DNA of 64,000 nucleotides from Viridibacterium silvisoli (GTDB taxonomy: Bacteria > Pseudomonadota > Gammaproteobacteria > Burkholderiales > Rhodocyclaceae). The position numbers and the translations under genes are program-made. Location: contig NZ_JAYXHS010000001.1 in NCBI RefSeq assembly GCF_036017035.1, positions 558,001 through 622,000 of the forward strand. The letters run 5' to 3'. Under the pieces are notes generated by a model, which saw only the letters and a list, made by a program, of their open reading frames with translations, had not been told where the DNA came from and did not search any database. Positions 1 through 8,990 of this stretch are shown piece after piece (within the stretch, counting starts at the first letter, position 1; the number at the start of each line of letters is the position of its first letter).

Positions 1-1
1 G

Positions 2-2440
2 CGCTTCCTCAAGCTCATCGCCTCCGAGCCGGACATCAGCCGCGTGCCCATCATGGTCGACTCCTCCAAGTGGGAGATCATCGAGGTCGGCCTGCAATGC
101 ATCCAGGGCAAGGGCATCGTCAATTCCATCTCGATGAAGGAAGGCGAAGAAGCCTTCCTGCACCACGCGCGCCTGTGCATGCAGTACGGCGCAGCGGCGG
201 TCGTCATGGCCTTCGACGAGAAGGGCCAGGCCGACACGTACGCACGCAAGATCGAGATCTGCGAGCGCGCCTACAAGCTGCTCACGGGCATCGGCTTTCC
301 ACCTGAAGACATCATCTTCGACGCCAACATCTTCGCCATCGCCACCGGTATCGAAGAGCACAACAACTACGCCGTCGACTTCATCGAAGCCGTGCGCTGG
401 ATTCACACCAACCTGCCCTACGCCAAGACCAGCGGCGGCGTGTCCAACGTCAGCTTCTCGTTCCGCGGCAACGAGCCCGTGCGCGAAGCCATCCACACGG
501 TGTTCCTGTACCACGCCATCAAGGCCGGCCTGACCATGGGCATCGTCAACGCCGGCCAGCTCGGCGTGTATGACGACCTCGACCCGGTGCTGCGCGAAAA
601 GGTCGAAGACGTCGTATTGAATCGTCATCCCGACGCAGGCGAACGCCTCGTCGAGATCGCCACCACCGTCAAAGGTCAGGCCAAGGAGTCCACGCAGGAT
701 CTCGCCTGGCGCGAATGGCCCGTCGAAGAGCGCCTGTCGCACGCCCTCGTCAAAGGCATCACGCAGTTCGTCGTCGAAGACACCGAGGAAGTACGCGCCA
801 AGCTCTTCGCTGAAGGCAAGCCGCCACTCGCCGTCATCGAAGGTCCGCTGATGGCCGGCATGGCCGTCGTCGGCGACCTGTTCGGTGCAGGCAAGATGTT
901 CCTGCCGCAAGTCGTGAAGTCGGCACGCGTCATGAAGTCCGCCGTCGCGCATCTGATTCCCTACATCGAGGAAGAGAAGAAGCGCACCGGCGCAGCCGGC
1001 AAGGGCAAGATCATCATGGCGACCGTGAAGGGCGACGTGCATGACATCGGCAAGAACATCGTCGGCGTCGTCTTGAGCTGCAACGGCTACGAAGTCATCG
1101 ACCTCGGCGTCATGGTGCCGACCGAGAAGATCCTGCACGCCGCCAAGGAACACGGCGCACAGGTGATCGGGCTGTCCGGCCTCATCACGCCCTCGCTCGA
1201 AGAGATGAGCTTCGTCGCCAGCGAGATGCAGCGCCAGGGCTTCGACATTCCGCTGCTGATCGGCGGCGCGACGACCAGCCGCGCACACACCGCCATCAAG
1301 ATCGCCCCGCACTACGAACAACCCATCGTGTACGTGCCGGACGCCTCGCGCGCCGTCGGCGTCGTTACGAGCCTGCTCAGCATCGACGGCCGCGCCAGCT
1401 TCGTCGCCGAGATCGCGGCCGACTACGAGAAGGTACGCACGCAACACGCGGCAAAGGCCGGCGTGAAACTCGTGACGCTGGACGCAGCGCGTGAGAACCG
1501 CTTCAAGTGGAACAATGATCCGGCCTATGTGCCTGCAAAACCCGCACGCCCCGGCACACAGCGCCTGCGCAACATCGACCTCGCGACGCTCGCCGAATAC
1601 ATCGACTGGGGCCCCTTCTTCCAGACCTGGGACCTCGCCGGCCCCTACCCTGCGATCCTCACCGACAAGGTTGTCGGCGAGACGGCGACCAACGTCTTCA
1701 ACGACGCGCAGAAGATGCTCAAGCAGGCCATCGACCAGCGCTGGATCGAAGTGCACGCCGTCTTCGGCCTCTACCCCGCCGCGACGAAGAACGACAGCGT
1801 ACTGATCTACAAGGACGAATCGCGCAGCGAAGTCGTCGCGCAATGGCACGGCCTGCGTCAGCAACACGAACGCCCCGAAGGCAAGCCTAACTACTGCCTC
1901 AGCGACTTCATCGCCGATGCAGACAGCGGCACGCCTGACTGGATCGGCGCCTTCGCCGTCAGCGCTGGCCGCAACCTCGAAAAGCGCATCGCCGACTACG
2001 AAGCCGCACACGACGACTACCACGCCATCATGCTCAAGGCCATTGCCGACCGCTTCGCTGAAGCCTGCGCCGAATGGCTGCACCAGCGTGTCCGCAAGGA
2101 GTACTGGGCTTATGTACCCAATGAGGCACTAAGCAACGATGAGATGATCGCCGAGAAATACGTTGGCATCCGCCCCGCTCCCGGCTATCCGGCCTGCCCG
2201 GATCACACGGCCAAGGGCGAGCTGTTCAAGCTCATTAACCCCACGGAAGCCATCGGCCTGGAGCTCACCGAAACCTTCGCGATGAATCCCGCTGCGGCCG
2301 TGTCAGGCTTCTACCTCGCCCACCCCGAAGCGCATTACTTTGCGGTGAGCAAGATTGCGGACGACCAGCTGAAGGATTGGGCGCAGCGCGCGAGCTTCAG
2401 CGAAGGGGAAGCGAAGCGGTGGTTGGCGCCGTTGTTGTGA
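2..2440 (+). CDS. metH: Methionine synthase, cobalamin-dependent (3' part)
   Basis: Transfers the methyl group of 5-methyltetrahydrofolate to homocysteine through cobalamin in the cytosol. The frame is open from base 2, so the N-terminal part lies upstream; 812 residues are visible. They begin inside the pterin-binding barrel (VDSSKW, QGKGIVNSISMKEG), followed by the cobalamin cap. The Rossmann cobalamin domain has the signature GDVHDIGKN, with the lower-ligand His at about visible residue 347, plus GLSGLITPS and GGATTSRAHTA. The C-terminal AdoMet activation domain carries RPAPGYPACPDHT at about residue 724. All reactivation motifs are present, so the protein looks functional. Some betaproteobacteria split metH, with the homocysteine-binding domain as a separate gene; whether that applies here cannot be seen. 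A strong hairpin follows 20 bases after the stop. Confidence 0.97.
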   Translation, partial: RFLKLIASEPDISRVPIMVDSSKWEIIEVGLQCIQGKGIVNSISMKEGEEAFLHHARLCMQYGAAAVVMAFDEKGQADTYARKIEICERAYKLLTGIGFPPEDIIFDANIFAIATGIEEHNNYAVDFIEAVRWIHTNLPYAKTSGGVSNVSFSFRGNEPVREAIHTVFLYHAIKAGLTMGIVNAGQLGVYDDLDPVLREKVEDVVLNRHPDAGERLVEIATTVKGQAKESTQDLAWREWPVEERLSHALVKGITQFVVEDTEEVRAKLFAEGKPPLAVIEGPLMAGMAVVGDLFGAGKMFLPQVVKSARVMKSAVAHLIPYIEEEKKRTGAAGKGKIIMATVKGDVHDIGKNIVGVVLSCNGYEVIDLGVMVPTEKILHAAKEHGAQVIGLSGLITPSLEEMSFVASEMQRQGFDIPLLIGGATTSRAHTAIKIAPHYEQPIVYVPDASRAVGVVTSLLSIDGRASFVAEIAADYEKVRTQHAAKAGVKLVTLDAARENRFKWNNDPAYVPAKPARPGTQRLRNIDLATLAEYIDWGPFFQTWDLAGPYPAILTDKVVGETATNVFNDAQKMLKQAIDQRWIEVHAVFGLYPAATKNDSVLIYKDESRSEVVAQWHGLRQQHERPEGKPNYCLSDFIADADSGTPDWIGAFAVSAGRNLEKRIADYEAAHDDYHAIMLKAIADRFAEACAEWLHQRVRKEYWAYVPNEALSNDEMIAEKYVGIRPAPGYPACPDHTAKGELFKLINPTEAIGLELTETFAMNPAAAVSGFYLAHPEAHYFAVSKIADDQLKDWAQRASFSEGEAKRWLAPLL

Positions 2441-2460
2441 TGCTGATGGTATGAACGAGA

Positions 2461-2487
2461 ACGGGCCGCAAATCGCGGCCCGTTTTT
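2461..2487 (+). terminator. Rho-independent terminator of metH
   Basis: A 9-bp GC-rich stem (ACGGGCCGC / GCGGCCCGT) with a 5-base loop is followed directly by a T run. It starts 20 bases after the metH stop. Confidence 0.9.
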
Positions 2488-2513
2488 CGTTCTGCGTACA
2501 ACGAACACCCCAG

Positions 2514-2675
2514 GTAGGGCGGAACTCCTCCGGAGGTTCCGCCTCCAGGTTTTGCTCCGGCCGCGAGGTCGCCATCTTGTGCCGTGTTTGTGAGGTACAA
2601 CACAGACAGGCTTTGTTCGAGTGAGGGTGTCGCCTTCCGGCGGCTGGCGGAACCTCCCGAGGAGTTCCGCCCTAC
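2514..2675. repeat. REP/BIME-like inverted repeat pair, GTAGGGCGGAACTCC family
   Basis: Two 30-base arms (2514-2543 and 2646-2675) are inverted copies matching at 29 of 30 positions, with 102 bases between them. Each arm is itself nearly palindromic (GGCGGAA...TTCCGCC). The outer ends read GTAG and CTAC. This is the architecture of paired REP-type intergenic elements. It lies between the metH terminator and the next gene. Confidence 0.7.
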
Positions 2676-2872
2676 CCATTGCATCGCGTTGATGAGGTCT
2701 GTACCCGGTAACGTGATTTAGGCGTTTTTGTTGCTTGTGGCGAGTGTCAACAAGAAGACGCTGCGCCTGGAACGTCGGCATTTTTTCCTGTGCTAGCATG
2801 ATTTTGGCTGTGCATCTTCAGCCACATCCAAAAACCAGAATCAGAGACATCAAGTCCTCAAAGGAGATAGTC
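2676..2872 (+). other. Leader of the beta-helix protein gene
   Basis: No gene is visible between the repeat and the next start. The stretch must hold the promoter of the beta-helix gene, but I cannot place -35/-10 boxes with confidence. A good ribosome binding site (AAAGGAG, 2860-2866) ends it. Confidence 0.5.
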
Positions 2873-3727
2873 ATGCCTGCAATTTCATTTCCCGTCAGAT
2901 CGCTCAGATTACCCATTATGGGTTTTCTGATGCTTTCCTCTTCTGCCGCTTTTCAAGCCAGCGCAGCTGACACCAGCGGCATTCCTTCGAAGCCGACATC
3001 GCCCATTGTCGTGCAGAGTGGCCAGACCTATGACTTCGGCGGCCGCACGCTGGATGGCAGCAACATCAAGGACAACGGTTTGTTCCGCTGCTGGGGTCAA
3101 GACAAGGTGACGATCAAGAACGTGACGGTGACAAACAATCCGCGTTATGCGCTTCTCGCTCGCAACTGCACCAATGCCACCATCACCAACTTCAAGATGA
3201 CCAAGATGGCGAACAGCGCGGGTGGCATCCGCTTCGATATCGACGGCATCTCCGACGGCCTGAAGATGGACAAGATCACGGGCACGGACGTGGGCGGGCA
3301 GGCCATCGAGATCTGGAATGCAAATGGCTTCACCATTGGTGATGTCCGCATTGACCGCTCCGGTGGCAGCGGACTGTTGCTGGATGGGAGCAAGAACGGA
3401 ACAATTGGCACCGTGACCGGCACCTACAACAACCAGGGCGGCGGCTATGCAACGTTCCGCGTCGCCAACAGCAATGGTCCCAACATCCGCGTCAAGAAGG
3501 TCTATTCACGCAACTCAGGGCGCGGTTTCTTCAGTGTGAGCAAGAGCGGCGGGGTCACGATCGACACGGTGGATATCGCTTCCTCGACGAGCGAAGGTAT
3601 CTACATACAGGACTCCACCAACACCAAAGTGCTGAGTGGCAAGGTACGCGGCACGCCTAACTGCCGCATCCGTGGTGGTTCGGGCAATTCCATCGCAGCG
3701 GACTGCGGTGGTGCAATCCAGAATTAA
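2873..3727 (+). CDS. Secreted right-handed parallel beta-helix protein
   Basis: A 284-residue exported protein. The start at 2873 follows AAAGGAG at the right distance; the longer open frame upstream lacks such a site. The N-terminus is basic then hydrophobic (LPIMGFLMLSSSAAF) and ends in a plausible signal-peptidase site near SAA-DTS at about residue 32. The mature part consists of short repeats such as VTIKNVTVTNNP, ATITNFKMTKM, FTIGDVRIDRSGGSG and VTIDTVDIASSTSEG. This is the coil pattern of pectate-lyase-like single-stranded beta helices. Two or three Cys could form disulfides. No catalytic set of a known polysaccharide lyase could be assigned, so substrate and activity are unknown. The adjacent GH105 gene suggests a role with plant polysaccharides (inference). 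Confidence 0.8.
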   Translation: MPAISFPVRSLRLPIMGFLMLSSSAAFQASAADTSGIPSKPTSPIVVQSGQTYDFGGRTLDGSNIKDNGLFRCWGQDKVTIKNVTVTNNPRYALLARNCTNATITNFKMTKMANSAGGIRFDIDGISDGLKMDKITGTDVGGQAIEIWNANGFTIGDVRIDRSGGSGLLLDGSKNGTIGTVTGTYNNQGGGYATFRVANSNGPNIRVKKVYSRNSGRGFFSVSKSGGVTIDTVDIASSTSEGIYIQDSTNTKVLSGKVRGTPNCRIRGGSGNSIAADCGGAIQN

Positions 3728-3745
3728 GTTGCACCCAAGATGGAA

Positions 3746-3775
3746 ATGAGGGGCGCGGATTCTTGCTCCCCTCAT
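3746..3775 (+). terminator. Possible terminator hairpin after the beta-helix gene
   Basis: An 8-bp stem (ATGAGGGG / CCCCTCAT) encloses a 14-base loop 18 bases after the stop. No T run follows, so intrinsic termination is uncertain. Confidence 0.4.
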
Positions 3776-4142
3776 GAGCCAGCCGATTTCTCGCCTTCCG
3801 CGATGATTGGGATTGTCCTTGCAGCGCGCGTCTCGAGCAATGCGATTCCAGCGGATCACGCGCCTGTCTCCGCACGGCGCCGATTACGGGCCCGCGCGTT
3901 GGAGGCACCAGCGGAATGGTGCGCAATGCGCACCCTACTCATCGTTGCATTGCCCGAAGCCCGCCTTGTGTGTGGGGCGTGATGGCCCTCAGTCTGGCTT
4001 GCGGGTTGCTGGGTGGCAGAGCTTAGGGGGCCGCCGCTTTCCGCGCACCAATGGTGGTTGCTGCGCGCCACCCCCTACGTCTTTGCCGCCAAGCCGCTGA
4101 CGGCTAGACTTGCTGCTCCCTAATGCAGCTCCGGACACCTGA
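3776..4142. other. Intergenic stretch with no recognised feature
   Basis: About 370 bases of GC-rich sequence. Open frames on both strands are short, mutually overlapping and without family features or ribosome binding sites. I see nothing beyond the presumed promoter of the GH105 gene. Confidence 0.5.
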
Positions 4143-5261
4143 ATGCCCAACACCCAGCCCCTCGACCTCGCCCTGTGCGACGCGCTGCTCCAGCGCTATC
4201 AGCCCGACATCGATGCCATGACCGGCAAGGGCTGGGACCACTCCAACAGTGCGATCCTGAGTGGCATGGCCAAAGCATTCGTCCGCCATCACAAGCCTGA
4301 GCACCTCGAATACATCCGCCGCTTCGTCGATCGCTTCGTGGCGGAAGACGGTAGCGTCAGCCACCTCTCCGACACGCTCGACGAGATGCATCCCGGCGTG
4401 CTGTGCCTGTTCATGTTCGAGCAGACCGGGCAGGAGAAATATCGGCAAGCAGCTCGCATCATGCGTGACCACTTCCTGGGCACACCTGACAAGCCCAGCG
4501 CTTTCCGGCGCACGACCGAGGGCGGCTACTGGCACAAGAACATGGAGAAGTACCGCAACGTCATGACGGTGGACGGGATCTACATGATCTATCCCTTCCT
4601 CGCGCAGTACGCGGCGCGCTTTGGCGATGACGAAGCGCTGGCTACCGTCGTGCGGCAGATCCTCATGATCTCCGAGCGCTCGTTCAATACCACCAGCGGC
4701 CTGCCCTATCACGCCTGGCATGCCGAGAAGAACTTCCCCTGGGCCAACCCGATCACCGGCACTTCGTCGCAGTTCTGGAGTCGCGCCTCGGGCTGGTTTG
4801 CGATGGGTCTGGTCGACGTGCTCGATGCCATGCCTGCCGACCACGCCGGTCGCGCGACACTGCTGTTCCTGCTCAGGAGCCTGGCCGAAGGCGTGGCCCG
4901 CCATCAGCACGCGGATGGCTTGTGGTACCAGGTGCTGGACCATGCTGGCAAGGCAGGCAACTTTCCGGAGTCCAGCGCCACCGGCATGCTGGTCTATGCC
5001 TTGCAGAAAGGCGTGCGCACGGGTTTGCTGCCGCAACAGTACGCCAGCAACGCCAGCCGTGGCTGGCAGGCTCTCCAGACACACATCGCGTACTTCAGCG
5101 ACGGCGGGCCGCAGGTACGCTCCGTGGCGCCCGCGATGGGCGTGCAGGTGGACTACGCCGCCTACATCGGCATCCGTCCGGTCGAGGTGCCGTGCGCGCA
5201 AGGCGTGCAGCATCCGCATGGCTACATCGGCGCCTTGATGGCGGCGGCGGAGATGGCGTAA
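4143..5261 (+). CDS. GH105/GH88-type unsaturated uronyl hydrolase
   Basis: Family 88/105 glycoside hydrolase, 372 residues, about the length of YteR/RhiN-type unsaturated rhamnogalacturonyl hydrolases. These enzymes hydrate and cleave the unsaturated uronic acid left by polysaccharide lyases. The alpha/alpha-barrel features are clear: GWDHSNSAILSGMAKAF near the N-terminus, NVMTVDGIYMIYPFLAQYA around residue 140 (Asp of the catalytic region), then FWSRASGWFAMGLVDVLD and ESSATGMLVYALQKG. No signal peptide is visible, so it probably acts in the cytosol on imported oligosaccharides. The exact substrate is not fixed by sequence alone. It follows the secreted beta-helix gene in the same orientation but 415 bases away, so it probably has its own promoter. 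The ribosome binding site is weak. Confidence 0.88.
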   Translation: MPNTQPLDLALCDALLQRYQPDIDAMTGKGWDHSNSAILSGMAKAFVRHHKPEHLEYIRRFVDRFVAEDGSVSHLSDTLDEMHPGVLCLFMFEQTGQEKYRQAARIMRDHFLGTPDKPSAFRRTTEGGYWHKNMEKYRNVMTVDGIYMIYPFLAQYAARFGDDEALATVVRQILMISERSFNTTSGLPYHAWHAEKNFPWANPITGTSSQFWSRASGWFAMGLVDVLDAMPADHAGRATLLFLLRSLAEGVARHQHADGLWYQVLDHAGKAGNFPESSATGMLVYALQKGVRTGLLPQQYASNASRGWQALQTHIAYFSDGGPQVRSVAPAMGVQVDYAAYIGIRPVEVPCAQGVQHPHGYIGALMAAAEMA

Positions 5262-5374
5262 GGCCGTAGTCCTGCCCCCGCGCAGCCGGTGTTTGCCGGC
5301 CCGCGAAGCCTCCGGCATGTACAGGTAGGCACACACGCCAATGTCGCAGGTCGCATGCTGGTAGGCTGTGGCCG

Positions 5375-6466
5375 ATGACAAGGACAGGCGAAGTGCATAG
5401 ATTCACCACGCTCGATGGCATGCGTGGCGTGGCTGCATTGGCGGTGGTGATCCTCCACGTGACGCAGCACACCAGCCGCGCCTATTTCGCCGGTGCGGCA
5501 CTGGCCGTGGACCTGTTTTTCTGCCTGAGCGGTTTCGTGATCGCGCACTCCTATCTCGATCGCCTGAATGGCTCGATGTCTGCAGGTGAGTTCATCTTGA
5601 GACGGGTGGTGCGCCTCTATCCGATGTTCTTCATCGGTCTGTGTATCGGCGCCGCTGCCTTGCTGGTCAAATCTGCAATGGGGCAGACAAGCCTCGATGG
5701 GTCACAGGCCGTCGCTGCGATCCTTCTCAATGCAGCCTACCTGCCCTACATAGCCGACTTCTTCGTCATCGTCGGGAAGGACGCCATTCCGAGCGCGATA
5801 TTTCCCACCAATGATCCCGCCTGGTCGCTGTTCTTCGAGTTCGTCGCCAACCTGCTGTTCTGTCTTGCCGCGCTCAAGGCCACGCAATTGCGCTTCCTGA
5901 TCCTGAGCGTCATCGGTGTCGTCTGGCTCGCGATATGGCAGAAGACCGGGGGCGATGCGACGCCGGGCTGGGGTGCGGAGAACCTGCAGGGCGGCTTCCC
6001 GCGAGTAGTGCTGGGCTTCTTTTCCGGCGTGGTGGTTCATCACGTTTTCAGGAGGTACGAGCGCAGGCTGCCTGTCATCAATTCGCTGAGCCTGATGCTG
6101 GTGCTGTGCCTCGTACTGTGGCATCGATGGTCCGCAGGCATCTGGTTCCTGAGCGCGGTCTTGTTGGCGCCCCTGCTCGTTCTGCTCGGTGCGGCGTCCA
6201 CCACGAAGTCCGCGATACTGGTCAGGTCGTTCAACTATCTCGGCTGGATTTCATATCCCATCTACTGCCTGCACTTTCCGATCTACTCGCTATTCACCTC
6301 GCTGACGCACGAGCAGAATCCGGGGTTGCTCGCGGCAGCCGTGTGTATTCCCGTGTCCTGGGCCATTGCGCATCTGGCAACGAAGCATATCGAGGAGCCC
6401 GTCCGCCGGCGACTTGCCAATGTGTATCCACGAGTCCGGCCGAAAGGACTTCGCGGTTCCGTCTAG
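5375..6466 (+). CDS. Acyltransferase 3 (OafA/YrhL-type) membrane protein
   Basis: A 363-residue polytopic inner-membrane protein of the acyltransferase-3 family, which O-acylates cell-surface sugars or exported small molecules. The family signature is at the N-terminus: FTTLDGMRGVAALAVVILHV, with the catalytic-region His of VILHV, then DLFFCLSGFVIAHSY and FILRRVVRLYPMFF. About ten hydrophobic segments follow, with HFPIYSLF and ATKHIEEPVRRRL at the end, as usual in the family. There is no SGNH domain. The neighbours do not identify the acceptor. A second acyltransferase-3 gene lies at 56.8 kb. Confidence 0.88.
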   Translation: MTRTGEVHRFTTLDGMRGVAALAVVILHVTQHTSRAYFAGAALAVDLFFCLSGFVIAHSYLDRLNGSMSAGEFILRRVVRLYPMFFIGLCIGAAALLVKSAMGQTSLDGSQAVAAILLNAAYLPYIADFFVIVGKDAIPSAIFPTNDPAWSLFFEFVANLLFCLAALKATQLRFLILSVIGVVWLAIWQKTGGDATPGWGAENLQGGFPRVVLGFFSGVVVHHVFRRYERRLPVINSLSLMLVLCLVLWHRWSAGIWFLSAVLLAPLLVLLGAASTTKSAILVRSFNYLGWISYPIYCLHFPIYSLFTSLTHEQNPGLLAAAVCIPVSWAIAHLATKHIEEPVRRRLANVYPRVRPKGLRGSV

Positions 6467-6484
6467 GCTGTTCCAGCCCTCACC

Positions 6485-8611
6485 CTAGTCCCACCACAAC
6501 TCGACCCTGTTGCCCGACGAGGTGATCATCTCCTTGATGAGGCCCACGTCCTCGAGATCCATGCAGAACTCCAGCAGCTCCTGCGCGAAGGCGTCGAGGT
6601 CTTCGGGCAGGCGCTGCAACGTGAAGCCGACGGAGTCGGTCTCCGCGCTGTGGATGCGGATGCCGAAGCGACGATCGTAATCCTGCAGGGTGCGGATAAT
6701 GTCTTCGGTACCCAGATCGTGGTTCACCGCATCCGTGCGGGCGACGCGCAGGCAGTCGAAGCGCGAGGCGGCGCGAATGACCACCAGCTCGGCCATGCCA
6801 TCGTGCTTCTCCTCGCCGAGCCAGCGCGTGGATCCGATGTAGCACCGCCAGCCGGTTGGCAGTGCGCGCGTCAGTTTGCGCTGGAGCGCGTAGGACTGCG
6901 CCTCCGGCACCAGCACCATGCTCACGCTCTCGTCGCGGGCACGGCCGAAATCGTAGGTCGCGTAGCGATGCAGCTTGCCTCCCGTAATCTGCACCATCAG
7001 TGCATCGGCATCTTCGCGTGTCATGGATGCGGTCGGCAGCGCAGGCTGCTCGCTGGCTGACGCCACTTCGGTCATCACGGCCTCGAGATTCACGCGTGCC
7101 GATCGTGTTTCGGGGTGATCCATGCCGAGCCGCTTTTCGCGACTGGCGAGCACCAGGCGCCCCATCTGCACGGCACGCGCCGCGTCACCGCGCCGTGCAT
7201 AGATCGAGCCGAGATTGTGCCGGCCCGTCTCCAGCGACACGTCATCGGCGGAGAGGTGCTGCTCCTTGATAGCGAGCGCGCGCTCGAACATGTCCTGCGC
7301 CTGCGGTAGTTTGCCGAGATGGTCGTAGACCATGCCGATGCCATTGAAGCTGGCGGCCACGACGGGCATCGGGATATCCATGCCGGCCTTCTTGCGCTCG
7401 ATCACTTTCTGATGCATGCGGCCGGCTTCTGGCAGGCGCTTGAGGTTCACCAGCGTGATGCCATAGTTGTTGGCGGTCTCCGCCCAGATCCTCGGATCGA
7501 CGTCGGCGCCTTCTGGCGACAACGCGAAGGCTTCGGCATAGGTTTGCGCAGCCGTTGCGCCATCGCCGATGGTGTCCTGACTGACCGCAAGATTGTTGAG
7601 CGCATTGAAGCATGAGCCGATGCTCGCGCCACCTTCCTGCAACAGACTCATCTGGCGCTCACGCCAAGTGGTCGCATCGTCCGGGCGGCCACACTGGTCG
7701 TAGAGCAGCGCCAGGTTGTTGCAGAGCGCGCGCAGCCCCTCTACGCCGCTCTCACGCGTTTCCTCTTCGGCAATCAGTTGCTTGAACTGGGCTTCGGCCT
7801 CTTCGAAGCGACGATTCCGGCGCAGCATCTCCGCCAGGTTGCTGCGACACACGTAGGTGCTGTCATGCTCCGGCCCGTACGCCACCGCCGACAGCAGTGC
7901 GGCTTGCTCCGCAGCCGACCATGCCTCGCGGGCGCGTCCATCGCGGAGCGCTGCGCTGACTTCTGCGTTTGCTTCGTTCGCCAACCGGGCCACGGCGTCA
8001 TTGCCCAACTCGCGGGCCGTCGTCGTGACATCACGGCGCAGGGGCTCGGCCATCGCAGGCTCTTCCAGGCTCAGCGACAGGAGATTGCACTGGGCGCGCA
8101 ACAAGGCTTCGTCAGGTGCGGCGTGACGGCGACGCAATGCCACCTCACGCCGGATCAGGGGCAGCGCTTCCCGCGCTTCGTCGCGCTGCAGATGGAGGGC
8201 CGCGAGCTGTCGCAAGGCATCAGCCTGTTCGTCATGCAGCGCAGGGAATCTCTCGCGCAAGGCGATGCCGCGCCGCAGGTAGGTCATGGTCTCCTCAGGA
8301 TGACCCGCGATATCGTGGAAGTTGGCCAGCGCGCCGAGGAGGGGCAGCACGATCTCAGGGTCGTTGCCGAGGCTGTTCTCTGCGATGTCCAGCACGCGCT
8401 CGCCGATGCGGATGGCCTCTGGATAGTCGTCCCGCTCCGCCGCGCTGCTGAGGCGCTGACTGAGAGTCATGAATTCGGCCGTGACCTGCTCGAGGTCTTC
8501 GGCCGTCGCCATGCCGGGCTCGTCATTGCGTCCGGTTTCGAGGTTCCGGAAGAAGCAGCGCCAGATCAGCCATGCACCAGCCACCAGTGCGAACAAGACC
8601 AGAATATCCAT
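6485..8611 (-). CDS. Membrane-anchored TPR protein with C-terminal DUF4253-like domain
   Basis: 708 residues. Residues 2-20 (DILVLFALVAGAWLIWRCFF) form a single N-terminal membrane anchor. Most of the protein is a tetratricopeptide superhelix of kinesin-light-chain type; repeats such as LASREKRLGMDHPETRSARVN and YDHLGKLPQAQDMFERALAI are recognisable. The last 110-130 residues are not TPR. They show TDAVNHDLGTEDIIRTLQDY, LDAFAQELLEFCMDLEDVG and a terminal VELWWD, which match my memory of the DUF4253 pattern. DUF4253 proteins have no established function to my knowledge. The gene is divergent from the MHYT-GGDEF gene. A scaffold or immunity-like role is possible but unproven. Confidence 0.75.
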   Translation of the reverse strand: MDILVLFALVAGAWLIWRCFFRNLETGRNDEPGMATAEDLEQVTAEFMTLSQRLSSAAERDDYPEAIRIGERVLDIAENSLGNDPEIVLPLLGALANFHDIAGHPEETMTYLRRGIALRERFPALHDEQADALRQLAALHLQRDEAREALPLIRREVALRRRHAAPDEALLRAQCNLLSLSLEEPAMAEPLRRDVTTTARELGNDAVARLANEANAEVSAALRDGRAREAWSAAEQAALLSAVAYGPEHDSTYVCRSNLAEMLRRNRRFEEAEAQFKQLIAEEETRESGVEGLRALCNNLALLYDQCGRPDDATTWRERQMSLLQEGGASIGSCFNALNNLAVSQDTIGDGATAAQTYAEAFALSPEGADVDPRIWAETANNYGITLVNLKRLPEAGRMHQKVIERKKAGMDIPMPVVAASFNGIGMVYDHLGKLPQAQDMFERALAIKEQHLSADDVSLETGRHNLGSIYARRGDAARAVQMGRLVLASREKRLGMDHPETRSARVNLEAVMTEVASASEQPALPTASMTREDADALMVQITGGKLHRYATYDFGRARDESVSMVLVPEAQSYALQRKLTRALPTGWRCYIGSTRWLGEEKHDGMAELVVIRAASRFDCLRVARTDAVNHDLGTEDIIRTLQDYDRRFGIRIHSAETDSVGFTLQRLPEDLDAFAQELLEFCMDLEDVGLIKEMITSSGNRVELWWD

Positions 8612-8990
8612 TCGTCCTCATCCAGGAATCCCGACAGGCTGGCGGGCCTGACGATTCTGGGCGACGGCACGGTCCGGCGCAATCCGGAGCTGACGAAAAT
8701 GTTGTTCTCCCACGAACGGCGCACCCGGCGCTTGTGGTCGGCCGCGGCGAGGTGTTTCCCGGGCCATCTCTCAAGGCTCCGCACACCATCATGGACATGT
8801 TCATGGCCGCGCATGCCACACCAGACAGGCCAGATCGAGTATCCACGCGATCAATTCAGCGATTTGTCATGCGCGATAGGGGAATCCGCGCTAGCATTTC
8901 CATCAGAAACGACAAGATTGCTACCGGACTGCCTGCAGCTCCGCCAACTGCGGGGCGATTGCGACGTACCAACGTATCAGACGGGAGTAT
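8612..8990. other. Divergent intergenic region
   Basis: 379 bases between the TPR gene and the MHYT-GGDEF gene. It must contain promoters for both. The short frames here look like chance GC-rich frames. No palindrome or riboswitch-like structure was seen. Confidence 0.5.

Noticed and set aside
4104..5381. A 425-codon frame antisense to the GH105 gene
   Set aside because: It has no family features and is explained by third-position GC bias opposite a clearly recognisable glycoside hydrolase.
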